Shown here: positions 22,107 through 36,051 of the stretch, piece after piece
Layout of the letters: every line of letters begins with the position of its first letter
Numbering within the stretch: position 1 is the stretch's first letter
From: Pyxicephalus adspersus
Taxonomy: Eukaryota > Chordata > Amphibia > Anura > Pyxicephalidae
NCBI RefSeq assembly: GCF_032062135.1
Contig: NC_092863.1
Coordinates: 16,068,997 to 16,132,996 of the forward strand
DNA: 64,000 nucleotides
Reading direction: 5' to 3'
Notes under the pieces: model-generated
Seen by the model: only the letters and a program-made list of their open reading frames with translations
Told to the model about the DNA's origin: nothing
Databases searched by the model: none
Position numbers and translations under genes: made by a program

Positions 22107-25100
22107 GGACCGGAGCATCTTCTCAGTCCACCTTTGTTTATTGGTTCTTCAAGATGGAATACTTAAAAGGGGCCGGTGCATTTTTTTGTTAATGAGTACA
22201 CCAACAACAGCGTCATACCTGAAACTTTCGGGGACTAGACCCTTAAATTGTAGACTACCATAAATTAAATACCTGTTCTGCACCATATCATTGGGCAACA
22301 TATAAACAAGGGTTGAAGTGGTCATAGTTTATTTTTGGTGTTGGAAAATGTGTAATCTGACCCCTGGAATAAAAAGGTTGGACAAGTATGGTTGGAATTC
22401 AGAATTCAAAGTTTTTCTTTAGAAATGAATTAGGGAAAGTCCACCCTAACAACAAAGAGAAGGCTGGGGTCTTCTGCTCTTAGGCAAGACTCATTTAAAA
22501 CCATGTACGCCCCTGTTTACCCTTCTCCACAGGCAGTGAAACTCGCCCATGGTGCAAGTATGAGAAATATTCATGCTGCAGAGTATTTCGCTATGTCTAT
22601 CACTTCTGTTTGGTTACACATTGACAGACTCTTGTGTGTTATTATAGAGAGGTTTCGCAGTTCCATTTGAATCTGGGCCTCCTCCCTTTTACTAACTGGC
22701 TCATGGCATGTGAGACACACCTGGGTGAGTAGAGGCAGCTCCCTGCCTTCCGGGCCTGAGCGTGTGCTGACGAAGCAACACTAGGGTGAATGTAACACAA
22801 AACTCTTTTCTTTCCCTTAGTTGTAGCTTGATCTGTGCTGAATTCTCAAAAAGCAAGCAAAAGTTGTGTCTCTACCCCATCCACCTACATTCCTGCATGG
22901 CTATCAAAATTGTATTTAACTGTAAAGTATTATTGATTCATTTTAAATGCAAAGAAAAAGGTGAAGATGTTGCCCTCTGCTTGGTTTCATTTGCTAAGGT
23001 TAAATGTGATTAGTTGCAATACACAACACACCATTTGTATTACTATGCTTGTGCCTTGTGTTTTATTGGAGTCCATTATAGGTGATCAGAAGAGATCTGC
23101 ATAGTGTTTCTAAACCCTAACTCTTCCAACATGACAAATCAAGGAACTATGGATCTACATTATATATAATCATCAAGGCTTTTTGGCTTTATGATTGTAA
23201 TTTAGGCTCCTAATAATAAGCAGAGGTAGATTCACTACAGACATGAGCTTGGTTGGTATGGTGGACTTTTGGGGTGTATCATGGGGGATTTGCAACCCTT
23301 ACCTTTTCCGTATGGTTCCCCTAATATAAATCAATGGCAATGGCCTTTGTTTGAGACCAGTGATTGTTATTCTTTTCATGCATTTTTATATCAGGAGTAA
23401 ATTATGCAGCATGCCTATAGCCATGTCACTTACTGCTGATATGAATAACCCGATCCCATATCTTTGTGAAGCAAGGCTATATTTTTATTCATTAGAAGGT
23501 TATATGTTGAAGCTTTTAAGCAGAAAGAGAAAGTCAAACGCACTGACATCAATACCCAGCTCTGTATTTTGTCAAACCCGGCCTGCAGCTGCATACCCAC
23601 AAATCAACAGTCAATTACGGAGAGGTTATATGTCATAATGTTGGATGAACAAACTGCATTTGCTTGTGACTAGTGGTGCTAAAGTATTTGTGCCTTACTC
23701 ATCCTCTTATATCACTGCAGGTCCACCTAATGGGGTCTTTGCCATACCTATAGATTTTATGTACACACAATACACCCCACATATAGGCCATGTAATCTCA
23801 GTCTAGTCTTAAGGTAAGGTGTTAGAAAAATGTTGTATGATTGACATGTAATCTGCTGATTTGCATAAAGCAGACATTTTTGTGATAGTTCTGCTTTGCT
23901 ATGCTGTGGGTTGTCAATCAATGAAGAGTCATTTTAAGTTTAAAAAAAAAGCTGTTTAAGTCTAGTTACAAATGGCCAAAAAAAATCTGATTTTGTGCAC
24001 ACCATCCAATAATCAGGCTGTTTATGATCTCTCAAAAGTTGATAATGAGCATTTTAGACAGATTACCAAGCATTTGTAAATGTATTTGTAAAAACATAGG
24101 CAGATTTGTTGTCTATACTGTCAGTTATTTACTTGTATGTGTCTGTTATAATACACCTTTCTTTCCTCTAAATGTTGCTCTGCATCATTACTCCGGATCC
24201 ACAATACCATGTCTTGAGCAGTCACCATGGTAGCTTTATGGGCTCCGCTCTCTGCACCATGTCCGGGTGCCCAATCTGAGTGAAAGCTTATCAGCTCCAG
24301 TTCTTTCTTCCGATCTAATCTGACAAGGAAAGAACCAGGCTGAGCAGCACAGACCAGACTGCAGAGAACCGGGTGGCCTCCTCCCATGGATTCAATCCTG
24401 GAGTAACACTAGTAACATCCAAGGCACCACCCTGCAGTATTGCTGTGATAGAGACAGGCAACTAGGCTTAAACTTGGCATCAGTAAAAAAAAAAAAAAAA
24501 ATGGCCATTTTATTACTTGTTGTTATGAGTGGCACCGGTGCCTTGACATGATCAGGGTGTAAATGAGATATAAATGCCAAGTGTGTAGGGGGTGTTATGC
24601 AGTCTATTTGGGTTGTAAGTGGCATTGAAGTGTTAAAACAGCAGGAATGGCATAGGCCACCCAGGGCAAAGGAACAAGTAGAGTGCAATGATCTCATCAG
24701 AAGCTTCATGGTTTACAAGAGGGCTGCACTAATGGCCTTAAATGTGGCAGGGAGGGGAGTTTTATTACATGTTGGTGTGTGTGTTTATAAGGGAAACAAA
24801 GACATGCAAGGAAAGTGGTGTGTTATAGTCATTGCTGGGCTCTGGGTAATACCTCTCAGGCAGGGATAACAAATGAAATTGTGTGACCATGCCCACAATT
24901 TAGCTGCATCCACAAATTCCCGAAAAAGTGCTTATCAATGGTCCTGGGCACTAAATTGCAGGATACGCCCGGAGAAAAAAAAACTTTATATTCATGGAAG
25001 GTCTTAATTTGCATGCAACAAGATGTAGGATGGCTGCCTGGGTGTCCTGCAGCATTGTAATTAGAAGAAAGATCTGATGGGAACGTTACAGAGTCTAGTC

Positions 25101-27310
25101 TGCTGTTATAAGCCTATTCTCAACTGTACCTTCTAGTGACAAGTATGCTTTAAGACAATTCTTCTCTGGCCACAGCCAATAATTATGAAGAACATGAGAG
25201 AACTTGTAACAGACTCAATGAAGGTCATTCATTATATAAAGTTTTTATTTAATGTCAGATTACATAATAAATGGAGACATTGCTGGTGAAATTACAGTGT
25301 CTGAAGAACTGCTAAAGAATTACACATGATAGATGCTAAACCTCAGCCTCTGGTCTCTAGAGAAACAGATTTCTTTGTTATGTTAACTAGCAAAACGGTG
25401 CCTAGCTTGGCAAACAGCCACTACTATTGGAGTGAAAAATTGGCAAAAGTTGCAGACCAGATGTACACAGCAAAAGGAGCAAAATGAAAAGGTTGATCCA
25501 CTGTGTAATGTTTGATAGAAGGATCCCATATAATCCAAATCTGGAACTAAAATCAATCCAGGAATCTACCCCTCTTGATCATAATTCAAAAAGACTAGGC
25601 TCGCTGTTTTTTTTCAGGTATTACATTTTAAAGTAAATGATACCAGAGAATGTTGATCCAGGGACTATCTGATGTGCATATAGGTTTGTATTTAGAATTT
25701 GCAAGTTTTCTAGTATTTCTTTCCCTGTGGTTGAACCCCATGGACTTTTTTTTAACCTATGTATCTCTCTCTTTTTCTTTCTTACTTTATCATTAATCAT
25801 GTACACATTTCCAGGATGGCTCTGAACATGATTGGTGGCTGTGAGATGTTTTACATCAAGCTTCTGTGTGTGTGCAGGAAATCAATGGGCATGTCTGGGA
25901 ATACCAAAACCTAGGGTTCCCCAGATTACATGACTGACAGAAATGATTGTGCAGTAATGAATTGATGGAATACTAAATTATGACGCATGTAGCCTGCAGA
26001 TCCAGCCTACATCTCAAGGTTTGTTTTTCTTGCACCAAGATTCCTAGCCATGGGTCAGATGCAAAGGGGCAGATCAATGGTTAGGTAGAAAAGCTAAAGG
26101 GCCAGAATTAAGAATGCCAGTCCCATGCGTTCTTTCACACATGGTCATCGAAGGCCAGAAGACAAGTCATGCAAGGTGGACGTAGCAGAGACTAGAATTA
26201 CAATGCATTAGTCACCAGGTCAGTGGTCACCAGGATAATGCAGAAAATAGGTTGTTATTCTGCACACTGGTACTATGATTTCTCAGTACAGATGCTGCTT
26301 CTACAAATAAAACTTTACAACTATAATTGTCTATGGTCTTATTACTAAACTTTGGGAGTTTTAGCCGTGACTGGAATGTACCTTCAAGACCAGCCTTGTG
26401 GTCTCCAGTACAAGCATCTCGCATGGGGTTGTCATATCAGATATTAATATATTATTCACTGCTGAAATATTTAACACGCTGATGAGTTTTTATAGGTATA
26501 TAAAATGAGTCTGGTCAGGGTGGGGATAGGGCTGAGGTGCTGGTGACATAAGTGAGGCGAACCTCCCCTGACTTACGAGGTTATGGAAAATCTGTTGGAG
26601 AAGATGATGAGGACATATTCTAAACGAACAGGTAGAAAAGTTATGTGAGAGTTATTGTCTGGTATTATGAGGAGTTGTCCTCAGTTCAATAACTGGATAA
26701 GTCAGAACATGTAATTCTACTACTGATTCTCACATATGTGCTGAGATTAGCAAAGTTGAAACATGTATTTAGGAACTCTTACCTGCCAAAAGTTTAGGAA
26801 AGAGATTCACATGCTCTTGTGATAAAGTCACCACGCTGTTGTGTAGCATTAGAATAGATCAGGGCTAGGGCAAGGCAGATGCAGGGGAGGCTCCGGCTTC
26901 GGGTGCTGGGACGGTGAAGAACATCTTAAGCAGAGACCACCCTTGTCTCTTTATTGCCCAAGGCCTGGCTGCTCAGTCTTTCATATTTTATGCAGAAATA
27001 CCCTCTCACAGTAACCTGTGGAGACCCAGTATCTACAAACCAACCAACTTTTAGAGGTGGAGAGGAAGGACATTTTGAGTAAGTAATGTAGTATGGAGGT
27101 AAAAGACACACCCCTGCAGACCATTAAAAATATGCAAAAGCTGCTTGGTAAACCATCAACTGCTTTATTTCACAACTACTTTTCCTTTATATTAGCGTTT
27201 CAAAATAAAAAGTGAAACAATATGGTTTAATGCAAAATAGTTTTTTAAGTTAAAAAACAACATTTTTTTGGGTGGATGTACTTATCCACACAAAAAGAAG
27301 GGCGAAAAAG

Positions 27311-27841
27311 CAGAAGTTGGACTAAGTTGTCACCCTTCAAGTCCAAGTCGAGTCCCAAGTCATTGACAGCAAGTCCCAAGTCAAGTCTCAAGTCACCAAG
27401 AATTCTTCCAAGTCGAGTCCTAAGTCAAGTCACTTCAATGTTCCCCATTTGTCCCCATATAGAAACAGAGCTCTGATCCTGTTCTTGAGCACAGGATCGC
27501 ATTCTATGTCCACAGCTTTCTCCTCTGACAGCTGAAAAGGGAAGGGAGGAAGGCAGTGAGGAGGAAGGAAGTGGCATGTTACAGAAAACTCATTGCCTTC
27601 CTCCCCACCTTTCTTGCATTCTAAGTTTTCTCCCCTGACAGCTGAAGGGGGGGAGGAAGGCTGTGTAACAGAAGCCTCACTGCCTTCCTCCCTTCCTCCT
27701 TCAGCTGTCAGCAGAGAAAGCAAGTAACAAGTTGAGTTGCAAGTCGCTGGGAAAAGCCCCAGAGTCGAGTTGCAAGTCAATGATTAGGTGACTTAAGTCG
27801 GACTTGAGTCCAAGTTGCACGGCTCCAGTTTTTATCCTCTG
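27311..27841. mobile_element. hAT-like MITE with AAGTC subterminal repeats and 8-bp TSD
   Basis: The exact 8-mer CGAAAAAG flanks both ends (27303-27310 and 27842-27849). The termini are CAGAAG and the complement of CAGAGG, typical of hAT ends. Subterminal zones carry many AAGTC words, in forward sense on the left (27318-27440) and on both strands on the right (27715-27815). The centre holds two purine/pyrimidine-rich inverted blocks built around GACAGCTGAA and TTCAGCTGTC. Open frames across it are low-complexity artefacts. Confidence 0.8.
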
Positions 27842-27878
27842 CGAAAAAGGGGCTTGATTCTGAAATAAGTACCATCCC

Positions 27879-29231
27879 AACAAAAAGATTGCATAAAAAT
27901 GTGAGGAACTAAAGCCTTTTTTTTACACAATTACTTCATTTCAAGGTCTCAAAAGTAATTGGACAATAGACTCAAAGCCTATTTCATGGGCTGGTGTGCG
28001 CAATTTCTTTGTTATGTCATTATCAATTAAGCAGATAAAAGGTCTGGAGTTGATTTGAGGGGGGGGGGGGGGCTTGTTCTCCATGCAGGTGAAACAAGCC
28101 ATCCTTAAGCTAAAAACCAGAAAAAACCCATCCGAGAAATTGCTACAATATTAGGAGTGGCAAAATCTACAGCTTGGTACATCATGAGAAAGAAACAAAG
28201 CACTGGTGGACTCAGCAATGCCAAAAGACCTGGACGTCAACGGAAGGCAACAGTGGTGGATGATGGCAGAATCATTTCCATGGTGAGAAGAAACCCCTTC
28301 ACATCAGCCAACCAAGTGACCAACACTCTCCAGGAAGTAGGCGTATCGATATCCAAGTCTACCATAAAGAGAAGACTGCATGAAAGTAAATACAGAGGGT
28401 GCACTGCAAGGTGCAAGCCAGCTATAAGCCTCAAGAATAGAAAGGCTAGATTAGACTTTGCTCAAAAACATCTAAAAAAGCCAGCACAGTTCTGGAAAAT
28501 CATTCTTTGAATGAAACCAAGATCAACCTTTACCAGGATGATGGCAAGAAAAAAGTATGGAGAAGGCGTGGAACAGCTCATGATCCAAAGCATAGCACAT
28601 CATCTGTAAAACATGGCGGAGGCAGTGTGATGGCTTGGACGTGCATGGCTGCCATGGCACTGGGACACTAGTGTTTATCCATGATGTGACACAGGACAGA
28701 AGCAGCCGAATGAATTCTGAGGTGTTCAGAGACATACTGTCTGCTCAAATCCAGCTAAATGCAGTCACATTGATTGGGAGGCGTTTCATAATACAGATGG
28801 ACAATGACCCAAAACATACAGCTAAAGCAACCCAGTTTATTAAAGCAAAGAAGTGGAATATTCTTGAATGGCCAAGTCAGTCACCTGATCTGAACCCAAT
28901 TGAGCATGCATTTCACTTGTTGAAGACTAAACTTCGGACAGAAAGGCCCACAAACAAACAGCAACTGAAAGCCGCTGCAGTAAAGGCCTAATTAAAAGCT
29001 TTTTAATTAGTCCAATTACTTTTGAGCACCTGAAATGAAGTGATTGTGTAAAAAAAGATTTTAGTTCCTCACATTTTTATGCAATCTTTTTGTTCAACCC
29101 ACTGAATTAAAGCTGAAAGTCTGCAGTTTAACTGCATCTGAGTTGTTTCATTTAAAATTAATTGTGGTAATGTACAGAACCAAAATTGGAAAAAAAGTTG
29201 TTTCTGTCCAAATATTTATGGACCTAACTAT
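27879..29231 (+). mobile_element. Truncated Tc1/mariner-like transposon
   Basis: The inverted arms are 27879-27947 and about 29029-29095 (AACAAAAAGATTGCATAAAA on the left, its complement on the right). The right end extends a further 135 bp to CCTAACTA, where a typical Tc1 end lies, but the matching outer left end is absent. So the element is 5' truncated, starting 30 bp after the hAT-like element at 27311-27841. It carries a broken transposase (28100-28991). Confidence 0.88.
28100..28991 (+). pseudogene. Tc1-like transposase pseudogene
   Basis: Seen: helix-turn-helix region (PIREIATILGVAKSTAWYIM) followed by a GRPGRQRK-like hook (KRPGRQRK) and the paired second HTH, in the frame 28157-28510. 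There is then a small deletion and in-frame stop near 28505, where the first catalytic Asp block (NETKINLY instead of DETK) resumes in another frame. The 28635-28991 frame holds the second Asp (QMDNDPKHTA) and the DD34E glutamate (SPDLNPIEHAF). Further frame changes occur near 28115 and 28640. The protein stops early at 28991, before the normal C-terminus. It is a clear relic, inactive. Confidence 0.9.
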
Positions 29232-31568
29232 ATCTGGCAATCCCTTGTAAAAATAGGGATACTTAATTTTTCAATAATTGCAATATATATTCAAGTGGGG
29301 CAACTGCAGCAAAGTTACCCGTTTGTCCTGAGCAATTATCCTTTGGTGAAAAGGGTCAATTAGGTTTTTCTTGTGTTATTGTGCTCACACCTCCAACTAT
29401 AAAGAGCGCAATCTTGTTCTATAAAGAGGTTAGGGGGCAGAAAGGGGGCTGGGAATGATTTGAACGCTCTACAGACAATACTGTTCCTCACTATGGAGAG
29501 GGGATATTGGGCAACAAGTGAGAAGTACCCCACTGCACCCTCCCTAATAATAAACAAATGTGATCCTTAGCCGCCGGTCATTTAATAATCTGGCAAGTCA
29601 GATCACTAAATGATGACAAGGAACAGCTGTACTAACCTTAGATTTCCAGTCTAGACGATAATGAATGATCATCTTAGGCAAAGAAAATCTAGTGTCTGTA
29701 CAACGTTTAACCCTCTTGGATTTGCAAACAGTCTGCAAATCCTGCTGTGGGGTTGGCTGCTCCTAGAGATTTTGCAGCAGTTTGCTGTGCACCCGGGAGC
29801 TACTAACCATGCAATTTTGGACCGCAAGTCTAAATTTGTTTTATTAGGATTCAGCCAGAGTACAAAAGACTATTCCCTACGAACATGTTGCTCTCTGTTT
29901 AAAAGCAGCGGTGTCTACACAGAAGGCTGATTCATTTTCTGCTCAAGCAAAGCCAAAGCTCTCCAATCAGCAGTGAGGATTAGGTTTGGTTGATTCCAGG
30001 GCTATAGAACTGACTCAGTAGGCCAGATCTCTGCAGGGGAACCACTGCTTCCATGCAGAGAACAATGGTCTACCTCTACAGCATCTAGCAGGAGATAGGT
30101 TTTACTATATCGTACAGCTATGTCTGTACATGCAAATGTGCAAATCCCAGCATACTTAGCTAGTGTGGAAAGAGTCCACCTTGGCATCTTTGTCTTGCCA
30201 GAGGACCTTGTTAAGAACGGAGTAAGAACTACACAGGAAACATTTTGTACATCACTTCTACTACAGTACGCTGTGGTTTTAAGAACTAATGTGTTGTTGT
30301 GGCTTAAATGCACTTTTAAATGTGTAGAAATATCAATCTGATATTTATTATAAACACAACTGCACATAATGTGAGCAAGCCTAATATTTCACTGCTTCAA
30401 TCACAATATATCTGCCCAGAACGGCAATTTAGAAGCAGATGTTTGCCATATAATTTACCGCAGAGGCATTCTGGCCTTTTAAAAAGAAATTGATGCGAGC
30501 TTAATGTAAAGGTCATATGATTTTCCCAGAATCCCTTGCACATTGGTACCCAATTCTGTAGCCAAGCTACTCTTAACCCCCTCCAGTTGTTTTATCTATA
30601 GCTGGCTTGGTGCTACCCTGAGGGAAATCATTTCCGTCTTACTTGATTTATCCATTTACACTGAAATGTAATTACAGTTCTGTCCTGTAATGGACACACG
30701 GCTCTGTATTCAATTATATACGGCTGTACAAATCATTGCTTTTTTTTTGTTTTTAATTCTCATTTTCAGTATGGTTGGCTTACACCTTCCATACAATATT
30801 TGTATGAAAATTTTTTCCTTACAAGTTTGTAATGCGTCCTTAGATTATTTGGAACAAAAGCTAAAAAGGACACTGCCAATGGAAAGCTGCAGGCGAGCCT
30901 GATGCTACCACGGGCATCACTTCAGATGAGCATTTCACGGTTTGCAGGGCATCACCTATCCAAAGGCAAGCCATGCCATTCCAAAAGCATAGATAAAACT
31001 TTAGTAAATTCTCTCTTTTGACCCTTTTTGGTTTTGAAAGTGTTTTGTTATATCTGTTCAATAAGTACCTGTTGATCCTTGCAGGATCCCACTGAGCTTC
31101 TAACTTCTTGTACATAATACCATACTGAAATCTGTACAAAACACCTCCTTCATTTGTAGGAAAGGCCCTGATTACAGTATTAAAATAATTGCAAAAGAAC
31201 TTATACGTACAGCTCTTGGTCTGCAAAAAGTACTGAAGTCATCCTTGGTCATACATGGCTGGATCAGACTACTAAGCATTTCTGTTTCTCTGATCAGCAA
31301 CAAATTCAGATGATTCTGAAGCATATAGTTTTTACCTCCTGTTCTGTATATTGGTATCATGCAGCAATTGCACGGTTATTTAATATCCATGGTGTTATCC
31401 GATAGCTTGAGAAGCTAGAGCTGACTAGTGCATTGCACCCAGCAGATGAGGACCAAATTAATCTTCACAAATAAAAAAGAAAAGTCTGCAGCTATATTCA
31501 TTGTAATTCTCAATCTCAAACTTCAGGTTTCTGATGTGCAAGGCAAGCATTATGATTAAGGTCTAAGG

Positions 31569-31949
31569 CAGCAGTCGGTAACTTTTGGTGGTCTATGACT
31601 CTGGCCTGTGCGCCCCCCAGCAGGGTCCTTCTCCTGACTCATGTCCCCTGCATGGATACAACCCATCCAATCTCCCATCGCAGGCTCAGACCTGCTTGCT
31701 AAACATCCTGGGGGGACAATAGCGGAGCACAACTTTTTTTGCGTCCACAGCCCTGCACCTCTTTCCCCCCCCAAGATGTTTAGCAAGCAGGTCTGAGCCC
31801 GCGATGGGAGAGTGGCCGGGTTCCGGCATCATGACGTCACTCTAAGGGGTAGTTTCTTCCTCTTTAAGTGACAAACAACTCCCCACGCATGCGTGGTCCA
31901 GATTCCATGGATTTAGTGGTCTGTGAGGTCCAAAATGTTGGCAATAGTA
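31569..31949. mobile_element. hAT-like hairpin MITE, copy 3 (full hairpin)
   Basis: Begins CAGCAGTCGGTAAC and ends near GTTGGCAATAGTAG. It contains the two long internal arms (31671-31716 and 31764-31811, CTCCCATCGCAGGCTCAGAC against GTCTGAGCCCGCGATGGGAG) that pair over more than 40 bp. The right subterminal block has CATCATGACGTCACTCT, as in copy 2. No clear target duplication remains. Confidence 0.7.
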
Positions 31950-34900
31950 GGATGCATAGTTAGTTTTGCATATGGGCTGGTGTGTCTGCTGTGTGTGCCA
32001 CAAATGATACTCTATGGCTAATAAGGTGCATCTTCCCACCCCAAAGGAACATGGTGCATTAATTTGGCCCTTGACAGTTTTTATTCCTAGTTAGCTCTAT
32101 CTGCAAACGTTTGCCAACCTAAGCACCCTTGGGACTGGGTAACCACTTTCAGCCAAGGAACATGGATGGCTGCTCAGTAATACACCGTATGCCTTAATCA
32201 AGACAAGAGCTGAGGGAACACTTTATGTTCTAGGTAAATGCATACATTTACTCCTAATAATCAATAATAATTGTAGGTCATGGCATTTTGAAAAAATATG
32301 CACACTGCATTTTTGTGTATCTACATACATACAGCATTATAATTGAATTCAATTAAATGGATAGTGGAAAACCTCTGTTCTGAATCTTTCTCCTTTGCTT
32401 TGCATAATGCATGAATAAGGAAAATGCATGTTTCAAATACACATAAAACACGAATAAGTACTATCACATGATAATAGCCTATTGGCACATATGTAAAGGT
32501 CTAAAAGCATCTTTAAAGCAAAACTAAATTTACTTTAAAAAAAATTAACACCAGGCAGGTCCCTATTTGCAGAAATGACAGTAAAATAACTGCCTGATTA
32601 CAATTTTTTTTTAAATGCACTCACCTGTCCTTGTTTCGTTGTGGGTGCCACTTCTGTCCTTTTCCAAACATCCAATCTTTGGTCATCTTGATTGGCATAG
32701 GATGACATAGTTCATTCAGTCCTGGCAGCTCCAGGGGAGAAAAGACAGGCAGGTAAGTATGTTTCTTTGCAGAAGAGATGATGCATGTCCAAAATTTAGC
32801 ATAACTGCAAATGTCCCATGAACTGAATCGCTAAATGACTGGATGCCATTGACTGACTTTTAATTAATTGACTGATTAATTTATTTAAAGTTTTTAAACA
32901 GCAGGGTGTCTCCTGCTCTTTCTCCCCGGCTTGGCTTCTGTATGTAGAGCAATCATTTGATTTTAAATCATTTGAATCATTTCATTTCATTTAAAAATCT
33001 CACTTACTGCATCTATAAAGAGATCCATTGTTACTCCAGGTCAGGGCTCCATCACATTTACCCCTCCACTCTCCTTTATAACATAGGCGAGTGGTGTTTT
33101 GTAGTCTACAGAGATAGCTGGGAACAATGTGACTGATTAGAAAGCTGCACAGAAAAAGAGCCCTGGAAGTTATCAGCTCACAAGATTTCTACATGGTTCA
33201 ATTTAGCAAATGGGACAGATCATCCAAATGTCCTCTTCAAATTCAGTCCTCTGATTTTAGGTACTAAATTTAGATTTTCTGGTTTTCTAATTTTATGGAC
33301 AAATTTATTTTATAGAGCTTGTCATAGCACAAAGCTAATGAATCTTAAACACTAATTATAATTGTTTTCTACATCCACAGAAATATTGTACCAGTTGACC
33401 TGCATAATTATACTTATAATCAGGGAAGGTGGCTGGTGTTCACAGATTGGTCCCCCCCCCCTACTATGAATAGATTAGCAAGTGACTTTTAAAATTCAAA
33501 ACTACTTTATTTTAAAGTCCTGCCAAAAACCTAAGTTATGACTTGCAAATGATAGTCACAATTGCAACTAAGCCCCACCTCTGAGGATCCCTGCACTTAT
33601 CCAGATATTTTATTATCATTACCTTGCATTTTTATAATGTAGACATATCAGTGCTTTACAAAGTTCACAGTCACGACACCAGTCAGTAAGGTATGTTAGG
33701 TAATTGTTGTGTGTAAGGAAGTTGCCTGAGATAACATTATTGCTTGTGGTTAGTTGTGGCTGCCTGGTCTGCACTGTTTTATGTCTATAGAGAATGGTAA
33801 TGGGATGGAGGTTACAAGTGAACAGAGTGCATTGGGTGCTGGATGTGCCAGGTAGTACGGAGTGGTAGCTAAGATGGGATTGTGGCAAAAGAATGGGACC
33901 ATTGCTTGTAATAAAACCCAGGACCTTCGAGCTTTGCTGCTGGCATCAGATTTTTTTAATTAATTTATTCTTCAGCCTTTATTAACTGTCTCCTACAAAC
34001 TACATGCTTCTGAAGATCCTGAAAATGATAATAGGCAATAAACACATTGTACTTTGACACTAAAACCTATGTCTACACATACTGATTAAAGTAAATTGCT
34101 TTCACCTAGTGTGGATTTGTATAATTCAAGCAGAAACTGCTGTAGCAACACAGCACACTTGATAAATTACATTTATGGGCAATATATTTATCCAGACCTA
34201 ATATAGATATAATATCATGCACAACAATTACTTAAATTGAAAAAGGAAGCTAATGGTAGAAGATCTCTTCTTCTTCTAGTTGTGGCCATAAGGAGGCCCT
34301 CTACAGATATTGTGGAGTTTCAATTGAGACCTCTGCAACCACTGGTGTTTGGTACTTGAAATACAAGGAAAACTATAACACTAGTTTTATAAAAACACAA
34401 TTAGTCAAAAACAATTGAAAAATATATTCAACATGATCCTATTGGTGTCACTTACTGTAGTCAGACACAGTGCATTTTAAGAAGAAGGTCAGCTTTGGTA
34501 GACCCTTTGCTACCTTTAGAAGAAATATACAAAAAATACATCCAAAATATATCCACCTTATTCATATGGTCTAGAATACAGATCCACTTTATTAACTCCT
34601 GTATTCTAAATATATGACTCTGCTAAAACTGGAAGAATGACTAAGTTTTCACCAACCCGAAACATATTTATTTGGCAAAGTATCAGGTGATCCTTGTCTT
34701 GGTCTTAGTCTCATACTGGGATGTGCCAAGTGTTCATGAGAACGTCTGGATAAGCAGACCTGCCTAGACAGGCCACAAATCCCAGAAAGGTTTCACGTCC
34801 TGCACGCCTTTGGGTGGAAAGTCTCTTTTGCACTGTGCAATATTCCAAAACAATACACGCTCAAATCCTCCACAACTGGCCATTATCATCTCTGTCACTA

Positions 34901-35272
34901 GTAACAAAACAACATCTGTTTTCCTTGTTGTGTTAATCTGAGTATTATCTTCAAAGAATGACATCCACATATGAGTAACCTGTTTGTAAGGTGTGTGAGT
35001 TTTACAAAATTTACATGCAGGCTAATGTATGGAAATAGGAAACTAGAATAGTAGAGGAATGAATCCTGTAAAATCAAAAGACAGGGAACAAATATCAAAT
35101 CACTGGGGATCTACTTTTCTAATCCCTAAGTAAATGAAAATGGACTGTTCATACTAGGTAAAAAAAAAAAAACAAGACAGGCAAGTCACTTAGGGTGCTA
35201 TCTATTGAAAGAGACACCAATATGGCACATACAACAGCCTATAAACCAAAAGCTATTTGTCTAACATAGCCA

Positions 35273-35920
35273 TTCCCAACCTTTTTACCTCTAAGGAACT
35301 CTAGAAATATTTTTCAAGTCTCCTGACAAATTTTCAGTGGGTCTGTGGAATAAATGCAGCTTTACACATAGCTAAAAACAGCTTTGGGGTCATGCTACTG
35401 ACTCTGCCATTGGCCACAAAATGTTGAAGTCACCTCACCATCCCATGGGAGGTCAGCCAACCAAAGCTCAAGGAACCTCCTATGCACTTGGGGGCTAACA
35501 ACAAGCATGCTTCATTCATGCTTCACTGTCTAGGGGTAATACATTTGGTCAAGTCAGAAATGGAAAAGAATCAGGGGGTTCTGGTAGATCATAAACATAA
35601 TACCAGCATGCAATGCCAAGCTGCAATATCTAAAGCTAACAAAGTACTTTCTTGTATTATTTTTTCTTGTATTATTGTATTATTTGTAGTATTCAGATGG
35701 CATCTGAAGGAAGGTTTCAAGCATTTGTCTTTGAAAGATCCTGTGTCTTTGGGTGCTGCTTATGGCCCCTTGCGGTCAGTTGTCCATTTAAACAACTTCC
35801 TATCAATCGCAATAGACAAATGGCAACGCAGTTGTTGGCAGACAAACACAGGGGTTCCTGAGGCCTGAAAGTTATTTCAAGGGTTCATTAATGTCAAAAA
35901 GCTTGAGAAAGGCTGATTCC
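35273..35920. mobile_element. Decayed hAT-like element with internal insertion
   Basis: The left end (CCATTCCCAACCTTTTTACC, GGAACTCTAGAAATA) and right end (GGGTTCATTAATGTC, AAGCTTGAGAAAGGCTG) are inverted relatives with GAACCCTTGAAATA-type cores. Related ends occur near 3130 and 41852. The middle (35480-35860) shows no recognised product. Its open frame of 128 codons has no family resemblance. Confidence 0.5.
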
Positions 35921-36051
35921 ACCAAGGTGGAAGGTACCAGAAGTATATGCATCTGGCAAATGCCTCATTCTACATTTTGAGCAAGGCTAGATTGGACACA
36001 GCACTAGACATGACAAAGACTTTGGAAAAGGCATTTCTATAGTAAAAGTAA

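Noticed and set aside
24392..24709. 105-codon minus-strand frame with poly-Phe
   Set aside because: Crosses an A-run read as Phe codons; low-complexity chance frame.
27318..27440. Array of AAGTC words resembling a short-spacer repeat array
   Set aside because: Spacing is irregular and the array sits at the subterminal zone of an element with hAT ends and an 8-bp target duplication, so it is not a CRISPR.
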